Assembly: GCA_002392945.1 (NCBI GenBank)
Contig: DGHZ01000040.1
Location: 3,152 to 11,015 of the forward strand
Length of the DNA stretch: 7,864 bases
Source: Caryophanales bacterium UBA3835
Lineage (GTDB): Bacteria; Bacillota_I; Bacilli_A; RFN20; CAG-826
Direction of reading: 5' to 3'
How positions within the stretch are numbered: position 1 is the first letter of the stretch; every line of letters begins with the position of its first letter. Positions 1 to 6,611 of this stretch are shown here, in pieces. Below the pieces are notes generated by a model, which had not been told where the DNA came from, searched no databases, and was given only the letters and a program-made list of their open reading frames with translations. The position numbers were made by a program, and so were the translations under genes.

Positions 1-894
1 CAAATGGATGGTGCTATCTTAGTTGTTGCCGGTACTGATGGCGTTATGCCACAAACTCGTGAACACATCTTACTTGCACGTCAAGTCGGTGTTCCTTACA
101 TCGTCGTCTTCATCAACAAGACTGACTTAGTTGACGATCCAGAATTATTAGACTTAGTCGAAATGGATGTCCGTGACTTATTAAGTTCATATGGCTTCCC
201 AGGAGATGAAGTCCCAGTGATTCGTGGTTCCGCTAGAAAAGCTCTTGATGGCGATCCAGAAGCTGAAAAAGCAATCTTAGAATTAATGGATGCATGTGAT
301 AGCTATATCCCAGCTCCAACCAGAGATACCGATAAACCATTCTTGCTCGCTATCGAAGACGTTATGACTATTTCCGGACGTGGTACAGTCGTTACTGGCC
401 GTGTTGAAAGAGGTAGTGCTAAACTCGGTGACGAAGTGGAAATCGTTGGTATTAGAGAAACTCAAAAATCAGTTATTACTGGTCTTGAATCCTTCAGAAA
501 AACTTGTGACTATGTCCAAGCTGGTGATAACGTTGGTGTCCTTTTAAGAGGTATCAACCGTGATCAAGTCCAACGTGGTCAAGTCCTTGCAAAACCTGGA
601 TCAGTTACTCCACACACCAAATTCAAAGCTTCTGTTTACGTTTTAACCAAAGAAGAAGGTGGCCGTCACACAGCTTTCTTAAGCAACTACCGTCCACAAT
701 TCTACTTCCGTACAACTGACGTTACTGGTGTTATTACTCTTCCAGCCGGAACCGATATGGTTATGCCAGGCGATAACGTTGAATTAACTGTTGAATTAAT
801 TCACCCAATCGCTCTTGAAAAAGGTACCAAATTCTCCATCCGTGAAGGTGGTAGAACCGTTGGTGCTGGTACAGTTAACGAAATCCTTAAATAA
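1..894 (+). CDS. tuf: Elongation factor Tu, 5'-truncated by the window edge
   Basis: EF-Tu is the cytoplasmic GTPase that delivers aminoacyl-tRNA to the ribosomal A site. The frame is open from base 1 and gives 297 residues, matching EF-Tu from about residue 97 of the usual 394-400, so the P-loop, switch I and DCPGH motif lie off the left edge. Visible landmarks are [14 protein letters not shown] and [18 protein letters not shown] of the G domain, the guanine-specificity motif NKTD (bases 115-126), the start of domain 2 ([25 protein letters not shown]) and domain 3 ([22 protein letters not shown], ending [10 protein letters not shown]). The G5 motif reads S-A-R at 229-237 instead of the usual S-A-L. 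Phrases such as [17 protein letters not shown] resemble Mollicutes and Bacilli EF-Tu. It ends in TAA and is followed by a strong terminator, so it is the last gene of its transcript. Identity is certain; which operon it belongs to cannot be seen. Confidence 0.99.
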   Translation, partial: QMDGAILVVAGTDGVMPQTREHILLARQVGVPYIVVFINKTDLVDDPELLDLVEMDVRDLLSSYGFPGDEVPVIRGSARKALDGDPEAEKAILELMDACDSYIPAPTRDTDKPFLLAIEDVMTISGRGTVVTGRVERGSAKLGDEVEIVGIRETQKSVITGLESFRKTCDYVQAGDNVGVLLRGINRDQVQRGQVLAKPGSVTPHTKFKASVYVLTKEEGGRHTAFLSNYRPQFYFRTTDVTGVITLPAGTDMVMPGDNVELTVELIHPIALEKGTKFSIREGGRTVGAGTVNEILK

Positions 895-918
895 TTTAGT
901 TAATGTATTAATCAATTA

Positions 919-944
919 GGAGATTCTTCGGAATCTCCTTTTTT
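919..944 (+). terminator. Rho-independent terminator after tuf
   Basis: An 8-bp perfect stem, GGAGATTC (919-926) with GAATCTCC (931-938), encloses a TTCG loop closed by a C-G pair, the very stable cUUCGg tetraloop. Six T residues follow at 939-944. It lies 24 bases after the tuf stop codon and is oriented to end the tuf transcript. Confidence 0.95.
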
Positions 945-970
945 GTTGAGATGATTATGCTTTGTATAAT
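943..970 (+). promoter_or_regulatory. Sigma-A-type promoter for the lipoprotein/RDD genes
   Basis: A -35-like TTGTTG (943-948) and a perfect TATAAT (965-970) are separated by 16 bases. Transcription would begin near 977 and give a leader of about 45 bases before the ATG at 1024. The -35 box overlaps the last Ts of the tuf terminator. The call rests on consensus match and position only. Confidence 0.65.
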
Positions 971-1023
971 TCTTTATCTATTAATATATTTAATATAAAA
1001 TATATAAGTAACGGAGATTATCT

Positions 1024-2175
1024 ATGAAACATACTAAATTTTTTATAATTCCTATTAGCGTACTAATGTTGCTTGGTTGTTCTAGTGAAGTTATTATTCC
1101 TAGCGATATAAAATTTACTCCTTGTACTTTTTCTACAGATATCGAGCTTCATAGCGAAACACAGTTAAACGCTTTTATTAATAATTTTGATGTTGTTTAT
1201 GATGATGTCTCTTATGATTATTTAAAACCTTATGAGACTATTTTATTAAAAGAAGATTTAACTAAACCTAATAAAGTTCATTTAAGCTGGGAAGTAGAGG
1301 TTGATAAAGGTAGCATTTCTGAATATAAAGTCTATTTATCAGAATATGAAGATATGTCTAATAAAATAACTTATACAGCTAACTCAACTTCTTTAGATAT
1401 TTCTAATTTAAAAGTAGACACTGATTATTATTGGCAAATTGAAGCTTATGGCTTTAAAAGTAATGTTTCTAGTTTTTCAACCAATAAGACCAAGATACGT
1501 GGAATTGATATTGATGGAGTTAATAATGTCCGTGATATTGGAGGTTATGGTCAAATAAAGCAAGGCATGATTTATCGTGGTGGTGCTTTTGAAAAATATA
1601 ATAAATCTAAAAAAGTGGTGGAAATTAAAATAACTGATAAGGGTATTAACACAGTTAAAAATGAATTAGGAATTAAAACCGAAATTGATTTAAGAAGAAA
1701 CGATCCTAGCGAACATGAAAACTGTGACTTAACTAAAAGCACAGTTGACGGCTTAAATTATGTTGCTTTACCAATGCAATATGGCGGTAAAAATATTTTG
1801 ACTTATGATGATGATTATCATAATCCTCAAAAAATCAAATCATTCTTTACCTTATTAGCGGATAAAACTGCTTATCCAATTTATATGCATTGTTCTCAAG
1901 GAAAAGATCGTACAGGCTGTTTAGCATATTTAGTTGAAGCTTTAATGGGTGTAGACTCTGCATCTATATATATGGATTATTTATATAGTTCATTATCAAG
2001 TTATGATAATCGTGTAAATAGACGCGGTATTGATGACAATTATGGTGATACTTTAAAGAAATACAAAACCGAAGAAATGAGTCTATCTGAAAAAGTGTAT
2101 TCATATTTAAATGAAATAATTGGTTTAAATACTTCAATATTAGACTCTGTCAAAGAGAACCTTTCAGTTAAGTAG
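1024..2175 (+). CDS. Secreted lipoprotein with FN3-like and tyrosine-phosphatase (IphP/Y_phosphatase3-like) domains
   Basis: A 383-residue predicted surface lipoprotein phosphatase. The start is supported by GGAG at 1013-1016, seven bases before the ATG. Residues 1-18 form a lipoprotein signal peptide with lipobox LLGC, so Cys19 would be lipidated and the protein held on the outer face of the membrane. Residues about 82-157 look like a fibronectin type III domain (VHLSWEVEV, EYKVYLSE, LKVDTDYYWQIEAYG). Residues about 160-370 match the bacterial tyrosine/dual-specificity phosphatase family: NVRDIGGYG (168-176), IYRGGAF (183-189), EIDLRRNDPSE (220-230) and the catalytic P-loop HCSQGKDRTG (289-298), with nucleophile Cys290 and Arg296 of CX5R. 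Known members hydrolyse phosphotyrosine, other phosphoproteins or phosphoinositides; the substrate here cannot be told. It is first in a likely unit with the two RDD genes downstream (41-base gap). It ends in TAG and shows no sign of damage. Confidence 0.88.
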   Translation: MKHTKFFIIPISVLMLLGCSSEVIIPSDIKFTPCTFSTDIELHSETQLNAFINNFDVVYDDVSYDYLKPYETILLKEDLTKPNKVHLSWEVEVDKGSISEYKVYLSEYEDMSNKITYTANSTSLDISNLKVDTDYYWQIEAYGFKSNVSSFSTNKTKIRGIDIDGVNNVRDIGGYGQIKQGMIYRGGAFEKYNKSKKVVEIKITDKGINTVKNELGIKTEIDLRRNDPSEHENCDLTKSTVDGLNYVALPMQYGGKNILTYDDDYHNPQKIKSFFTLLADKTAYPIYMHCSQGKDRTGCLAYLVEALMGVDSASIYMDYLYSSLSSYDNRVNRRGIDDNYGDTLKKYKTEEMSLSEKVYSYLNEIIGLNTSILDSVKENLSVK

Positions 2176-2216
2176 GTTATATTGATTTAGTTGTTGCATA
2201 ATAAAAAATTAAATAA

Positions 2217-3353
2217 ATGGAAGAAAATCAAGAGAAAAAAGTAATTAATCTAAATCCGCTTAAAAAGGGTAAGCGTGTCTTATTATTTTTAGCTGATTAT
2301 TTTATTAATTTCATTCTTGGGTTTCTTCTTTTTGTAGTCATGGTTTATCCTTTAGGAAAAGTTATGACCGGCTATACCGCTAAAAAAGAGGTTTATAACA
2401 CTAATCTAGAATTAAGGGGAAAAATCTTAATTGGAAGTAAAATAATTCATAATTCTAATGATGTAGATATTTATAATATCTCATATAATGTAGATTTTAC
2501 TTCTGATTGCTTTTTGTCTTATTACGCATTTGATGAAGAAAGCCCTTCTAATATGCGCTATAACCAATTCGGACATAAAGAAGATAATAAAGTTTTTCAT
2601 ACCTATTTCATCAATATACTAGGGGATGAAAATAAGTTTATTACTTTGTTTGATAAATATAACGAGAAGTTTTCTTATTTTGAAAGAAGTGGAGTGACTT
2701 TAGCTTTAAAAAGTGAAATTAAAAATCAAGTTAAGCCAAACTTTATTAAAGGTGAAGAATGCTCTCAAGTTGGAAAAGACTATGTCTCGAATATTAAAAG
2801 TTCAATATATTTACCGATGTTTTCAGAAATAATGGAGTCGATCAAGACTTCAGATTTAATTTTTGAAGGCCATTCTTATAATCAAACTCAATCTGCGATT
2901 ATAGGTTATGAAAAATATACATTGAACCTTATTACTGCAACAGCTCTTATTGCTGTTTTTCTATCTACATCGATCTTATATTTAGTCATTCCTTTATGTA
3001 ACAAAGGACGTAAGACTATTGGCATGTTTATCATGAATATTGAAGTTGTCAACATTCGTTCTTTAGGCTATTTAAAGAAAAGAGAACAAATTTTAAAATT
3101 TGTCTATTCGCTTTTTCATGTATTTTTAATTTCATTTTTTGTACCAATGACATCAATTCCATTTGTAGAAATGTTTAGAACTCAATTACTGTTTATTATT
3201 TTGTTATTCTCAATAGGGTTTATGTTTATTAATTTAATAGCCATACTATTTGACCAATATAATAGATCGTTTTTTGATCGTTTATTAGGGGTGATTCATT
3301 TAAAGACTGCTGATTTAGATGAAGTTTATCGTGCAAAGGGATATTATTTATAA
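2217..3353 (+). CDS. RDD-family membrane protein with large extracytoplasmic insertion (first of tandem pair)
   Basis: A 378-residue predicted membrane protein. The RDD signature is recognisable but diverged: Arg20 and Asp27 at the start of the first span (KRVLLFLADYFINF), a second span at about 234-261 followed by KGRKTIGM (263-270), hydrophobic stretches at about 291-314 and 321-345, and a final FDQYNRSFFDRLLGVI (345-360) corresponding to the family's C-terminal D-rich turn. Typical RDD domains are about 130-170 residues. Here some 185 mostly polar residues (about 48-233) sit between spans 1 and 2, predicted outside the cell, with two Cys (98 and 182). No clear Shine-Dalgarno precedes the ATG; the upstream bases are almost all A and T. 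RDD proteins are mostly uncharacterised, although an ion/proton antiport role has been proposed for some. It is a paralogue of the next gene, and no specific function can be assigned. Confidence 0.78.
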   Translation: MEENQEKKVINLNPLKKGKRVLLFLADYFINFILGFLLFVVMVYPLGKVMTGYTAKKEVYNTNLELRGKILIGSKIIHNSNDVDIYNISYNVDFTSDCFLSYYAFDEESPSNMRYNQFGHKEDNKVFHTYFINILGDENKFITLFDKYNEKFSYFERSGVTLALKSEIKNQVKPNFIKGEECSQVGKDYVSNIKSSIYLPMFSEIMESIKTSDLIFEGHSYNQTQSAIIGYEKYTLNLITATALIAVFLSTSILYLVIPLCNKGRKTIGMFIMNIEVVNIRSLGYLKKREQILKFVYSLFHVFLISFFVPMTSIPFVEMFRTQLLFIILLFSIGFMFINLIAILFDQYNRSFFDRLLGVIHLKTADLDEVYRAKGYYL

Positions 3354-3354
3354 T

Positions 3355-4398
3355 ATGAACGAAGAGAATATTGAAAATATTAATGCTGTAGAAGAAAACA
3401 CGATAAGCAATGATATTGATATTAAATATCGAAGACCAAAATTCGCTCATCGAGTTTTAGCAAATTCAATTGATTTAATTCTTTTCGCTTTGGTTTTTAT
3501 TGGCTTATTTTCTTTATCTAGATATCTTGTAAGTTTAACCCCACATCATTCAAAGACTTTCGCTACTGTTAATCAAATGCGCATTGATAGTGGCTTATAT
3601 AGAGAAGAAAACGGCCAAATGGTTGATATTGTTTCATATATGAACACTAGTAATGTTTTAACAAATGAAGGTAAAGTTGTCTTATCAGAGTATAGCATTA
3701 AAAAGTTCTTCATTTTTGAAGAGGAATATCTTTCTTTAGAACGCTATACACAAATGAGTGAGAAATATAACACTGATTGCTTAGAAAAGACATATGTCGA
3801 AAATTCGGTAACGTATCATCTTTTCGTATTAAACGGTGACAATGAAATCGTTAAAAATAATGAATTTTATGAAGGACATAAATACGTATATCGTGATTTT
3901 TATTTGGATTATATTGATCGATATTTTCAAGGTTATTTTTCAACCACACCAGCATATTACGAAGCCACTCGTATTTTGTTCTATTACTTAGTTTTTCTAG
4001 ATGTCCCTGTTTCTATTATTTTAAGTGTTGTTTTTGTCTATTATGTCCCAACTCTTTTCTTTAGAAGAGGAAGAAAAACATTAGGTAAGGCTTTATATCG
4101 AATTGGAACCGTTGATATGAGGTTCTTATCTCCTAAATTTGGACGCAATACCGCTAGGTGGGCATTATTCCTTTTGGAGGTTATCTTAGGCATTTGCTCT
4201 TTAGGTATTATTTTTATACTTTCATTTACGATGATGGCGTTCTCTAAAAACAAACAAGGATTCCCTGATTACATACTTGGATTGCAGGAAGTTGATATTT
4301 CCAATAACAAAATTTATTACACTTATGAAGAGATAGAATTAAATGACGTTGAACGCCATAAACGTCCTACTGATTTTAGGTTAATTCAGCGTCCATAA
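3355..4398 (+). CDS. RDD-family membrane protein with large extracytoplasmic insertion (second of tandem pair)
   Basis: A 347-residue RDD-family membrane protein. The RDD core is clearer than in its neighbour: Arg33 and Asp40 in AHRVLANSIDLILF, span 1 about 38-60, span 2 about 205-235, then RRGRKTLGKALYRIGTVD (237-254), a long hydrophobic region about 268-296 and QGFPDYILGLQEVD (301-314). About 145 residues (60-204) between spans 1 and 2 are predicted to be extracytoplasmic. A short acidic N-terminus and a 33-residue C-terminal tail would be cytoplasmic. I chose the ATG at 3355, one base after the upstream stop, because it gives an N-terminus like that of the paralogue (MNEEN against MEENQ). 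An in-frame ATG at 3319 would overlap the upstream gene by 35 bases and has no ribosome site. AAAGGG (3335-3340) is 14 bases upstream of 3355, so translational coupling is likely. Function is unknown. Confidence 0.82.
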   Translation: MNEENIENINAVEENTISNDIDIKYRRPKFAHRVLANSIDLILFALVFIGLFSLSRYLVSLTPHHSKTFATVNQMRIDSGLYREENGQMVDIVSYMNTSNVLTNEGKVVLSEYSIKKFFIFEEEYLSLERYTQMSEKYNTDCLEKTYVENSVTYHLFVLNGDNEIVKNNEFYEGHKYVYRDFYLDYIDRYFQGYFSTTPAYYEATRILFYYLVFLDVPVSIILSVVFVYYVPTLFFRRGRKTLGKALYRIGTVDMRFLSPKFGRNTARWALFLLEVILGICSLGIIFILSFTMMAFSKNKQGFPDYILGLQEVDISNNKIYYTYEEIELNDVERHKRPTDFRLIQRP

Positions 4399-4435
4399 TT
4401 TCTCCAAAAAATCACTTTTAATATTAATTTATTAA

Positions 4436-4464
4436 TTGCCTACGTTATAGATGTTGTCTATAAT
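4436..4464 (+). promoter_or_regulatory. Sigma-A-type promoter for the secreted protein/ABC ATPase genes
   Basis: TTGCCT (4436-4441) and a perfect TATAAT (4459-4464) are spaced by the optimal 17 bases. Initiation would be near 4471, leaving a leader of about 48 bases before the ATG at 4519. It would also place the alternative ATG at 4477 almost at the transcript's 5' end with no room for a ribosome site. Confidence 0.75.
4445..4463. promoter_or_regulatory. Perfect inverted repeat overlapping the -10 box, possible operator
   Basis: TTATAGA (4445-4451) and TCTATAA (4457-4463) are exact reverse complements separated by TGTTG. The 19-base dyad fills the promoter spacer and covers five of the six -10 bases, where a bound repressor dimer would block RNA polymerase. 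No regulator family is assigned. Short AT-rich palindromes can arise by chance around a TATAAT. Confidence 0.4.
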
Positions 4465-4502
4465 AATAGTGTCTTTATGATTCAAACAATAAGAAAATTG
4501 TT

Positions 4503-4507
4503 GGAGG
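4503..4507 (+). promoter_or_regulatory. Ribosome binding site that sets the start at 4519
   Basis: GGAGG lies 11 bases before the ATG at 4519 and inside the reading frame that would begin at the ATG at 4477. It selects the downstream start, which also gives an immediate, typical signal peptide (MKKNFFKLS). Confidence 0.8.
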
Positions 4508-4518
4508 TCACGAAATCC

Positions 4519-6594
4519 ATGAAAAAGAATTTTTTCAAGTTGTCCATAAGTGCATTTTCTTTTGCTATCATATCAGTTTTAGGCATTGTTATCAGCACTC
4601 AAAGCAGTAAAGCTGCTGTTTTACACGCTGATGGTGGAGCGGCAGTAAGTGCTCCTGATTTTTCTGGTGAAGTAGAATTCACAGCTGGAGATATGTCTGT
4701 TAATGCAACTAGCTCTTCTCAAACTAATTTCTCTACTTCCTACCAAATTACATATTCAACTGGTGGAAAGGCTATTGTTGATAATGCTTTAGGTGGTAGC
4801 TTTGTTAATGTTATTGGCGATGTTGTTGATGGTGAAGACGCTCTTATTAAGCGTGCTACTGAAATCCACAACTTACCAGCCGATGATCAAGAAGCATTGC
4901 ACCATTTAGTGGAATCTGGTCAATTAGAAACTGAACTTTATGACGGCCATATTTTTAGATTTAATTCCCAAAAAACCGACATCTTTATTCCAGAGACTAT
5001 CTCTCGTGGTACTTATGATTGGGATTCAATTTTCGATGTTAATATTGTTTCTATTTTAGATAACGCTTTTACTTCTACAGCGTTTGCTGAAAAATTATAT
5101 ATTCCTGACACTGTTGAAGTTATTTCTGCAGAAGCATTTGTTAAAGCTCCTAAGCTGACTGATATTTACGTTGAATTTGATGAAGTCAACATTCCTGATG
5201 GATGGGCCGAAGGCTGGAACGCCGGAAAAACTGTTCACTATGGTATTGAAGATATTTATGCTTACGCTCCTATTTCTTCTCAAAGTGGTTATCGTCATCC
5301 ATCATTTACTCAATTCAGCACTGTTGGTGATGATTCAATTAACTATATGTTTGGTTATGTTCCTTCTGATGAATCTAAGGGACATTATCCAGTTACCGTT
5401 GAATATAAACTCATTGGCGATAACAAAGTTTATTTCTTACCTATAGCAAAAACTAATCCTACTGCTGATTATGATAGTGTTGGTGGTGGTATTGGTACTG
5501 GTGCTTCTACTAACAAATATACCAATTCCTTCTTCATTGATATTAATATCAGCTATGGAGAAGAAGTTGATTTCGAATCAATTGTCATTCATAACGTCTT
5601 TAAAGCTAAGAGCGATACCTCTTCTGGCTCCTTAGTTTGGACTCCTGATTTTGATCATCGTTATTACGTTAAACCAGGTCACGCTTTTAGTAGAGTTAAC
5701 TATCTTGAAGACTTCGTTTCTATCGATTTTAAAACTGTTTCTGCATTTGCTGGATATTCAGCAGTTTCCGCTAGCCTCTCTAAGGTCAATTCTGGTATTG
5801 ATGTTTATAAAGCAAACAAGGAATACTATTACAACATTTATAAAGACAACCTCGCTAATGGTAGCGCCTATATTCGTTATCGTTTAACTCAATTAAACAA
5901 GGCTTCTTATTTAGTGGATGCCGGAAACGGACAAATTGAAATTGATCCTGCTACCGAAGTTACTCAATATGTTATCAAGAGCGATTTGAATAACACTCTT
6001 GGTTTTGTGTATAAAAATTCAAGCCTTGGCTTAAAAAGCTATTCTGTTAAAGACGTTAAATCCTTTGCAATTAAAGGCATGACCATTACTATCGACGTCG
6101 TTAATAATGGAAGCATCATTAAGTCAAGTTATAAGACCGCTAGATTTGGCATTATCTTTATTAAGGCACCTGTTGATGCTGCAAAAACATTTAATGCTGA
6201 TTTACTTGTTATCTTGTTAGCGGTTGGATATACCGGTCTCGCTTTAGCTTTAGCGACAACATTATTCTTTGTTTATAAAAAGGTATATAAAAACGATGAA
6301 TTTAAGAGATTAAAACCAAAACAATTCATTAGAAAAGCTATTATTTATTGGGCTACATCTCTAGCGATTGTTCTCGCACTTACATTTATCATTTTAAGAA
6401 ATACAGCCTTTACCGCTGCAATTGCTGTATTTAATCCAGTTGATACATTTATCGTTATCTTTGGCATCGCATCCATTATTATTCTTGGATATTATGTCAG
6501 AAATATAATTATTGCTGTTAAAGCAAGACAACAAAAGAAAAAAGCAACCAAACTCGGACTTCTTGATGAAGTGGCCGATGATGGTACTAAATAA
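4519..6594 (+). CDS. Secreted, membrane-anchored protein with BspA-like LRR segment and three C-terminal spans
   Basis: A 691-residue protein I do not recognise as a named family. Residues 1-32 form a classic signal peptide (MKKNF, hydrophobic core about 10-26, cleavage likely after SSKA). Residues about 148-226 resemble BspA-type LRR_5 repeats: VSILDNAF, KLYIPDTVEVISAEAF and LTDIYVEFDEVNIPDGWAEGW follow the family rhythm of IP-x-x-V, I-x-x-x-AF and L-x-x-I. The rest of the ectodomain to about 555 is polar and unassigned. Spans lie at about 561-587, 606-626 and 643-667. The loop KKVYKNDEFKRLKPK (587-601) and the tail from KARQQKKK (668-675) are strongly basic, so by the positive-inside rule the large domain is outside and the C-terminus inside. 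The gene is first after its own promoter and ends 17 bases before the ABC ATPase gene, so the two are probably co-transcribed. It may be a transporter accessory protein or an adhesin; both are inference. Confidence 0.85.
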   Translation: MKKNFFKLSISAFSFAIISVLGIVISTQSSKAAVLHADGGAAVSAPDFSGEVEFTAGDMSVNATSSSQTNFSTSYQITYSTGGKAIVDNALGGSFVNVIGDVVDGEDALIKRATEIHNLPADDQEALHHLVESGQLETELYDGHIFRFNSQKTDIFIPETISRGTYDWDSIFDVNIVSILDNAFTSTAFAEKLYIPDTVEVISAEAFVKAPKLTDIYVEFDEVNIPDGWAEGWNAGKTVHYGIEDIYAYAPISSQSGYRHPSFTQFSTVGDDSINYMFGYVPSDESKGHYPVTVEYKLIGDNKVYFLPIAKTNPTADYDSVGGGIGTGASTNKYTNSFFIDINISYGEEVDFESIVIHNVFKAKSDTSSGSLVWTPDFDHRYYVKPGHAFSRVNYLEDFVSIDFKTVSAFAGYSAVSASLSKVNSGIDVYKANKEYYYNIYKDNLANGSAYIRYRLTQLNKASYLVDAGNGQIEIDPATEVTQYVIKSDLNNTLGFVYKNSSLGLKSYSVKDVKSFAIKGMTITIDVVNNGSIIKSSYKTARFGIIFIKAPVDAAKTFNADLLVILLAVGYTGLALALATTLFFVYKKVYKNDEFKRLKPKQFIRKAIIYWATSLAIVLALTFIILRNTAFTAAIAVFNPVDTFIVIFGIASIIILGYYVRNIIIAVKARQQKKKATKLGLLDEVADDGTK

Positions 6595-6598
6595 AGTT

Positions 6599-6603
6599 AG
6601 GAG
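6599..6603 (+). promoter_or_regulatory. Ribosome binding site of the ABC ATPase gene
   Basis: AGGAG with eight bases before the ATG at 6612, lying in the short gap after the upstream TAA. It fixes the start of a gene whose N-terminus (MEIRIKNLTK) is exactly where MalK-type ATPases begin. Confidence 0.85.
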
Positions 6604-6611
6604 TTTAAATT

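Larger units (their letters stand above)
4399..4518 (+). other. Intergenic leader between the RDD genes and the secreted-protein/ABC genes
   Basis: The only non-coding gap over 100 bases besides the one after tuf. I see no convincing terminator hairpin for the RDD transcript in 4399-4435, which is AT-rich without a GC stem, so read-through is possible. From 4436 on it holds a promoter, an inverted repeat and the ribosome binding site described separately. Confidence 0.6.

Noticed and set aside
3319..3354. Earlier in-frame ATG for the second RDD gene
   Set aside because: It has no ribosome site, overlaps the preceding gene, and adds residues unlike the paralogue's N-terminus. The ATG at 3355 fits better.
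4477..4518. Earlier in-frame ATG for the secreted protein
   Set aside because: It lies only a few bases after the predicted transcription start, and GGAGG at 4503-4507 plus the typical signal peptide point to 4519.
283..5298. Minus-strand open frames at 283-465, 3229-3450, 4041-4253 and 5095-5298
   Set aside because: All lie antisense to well-supported genes and show no recognisable protein features.
5171..5887. Short plus-strand open frames at 5171-5446 and 5651-5887 within the secreted-protein gene
   Set aside because: They are in a different frame of a clearly coding region, rich in Leu/Ile/Thr as expected from frame-shifted AT-rich coding, and have no ribosome sites or family resemblance.
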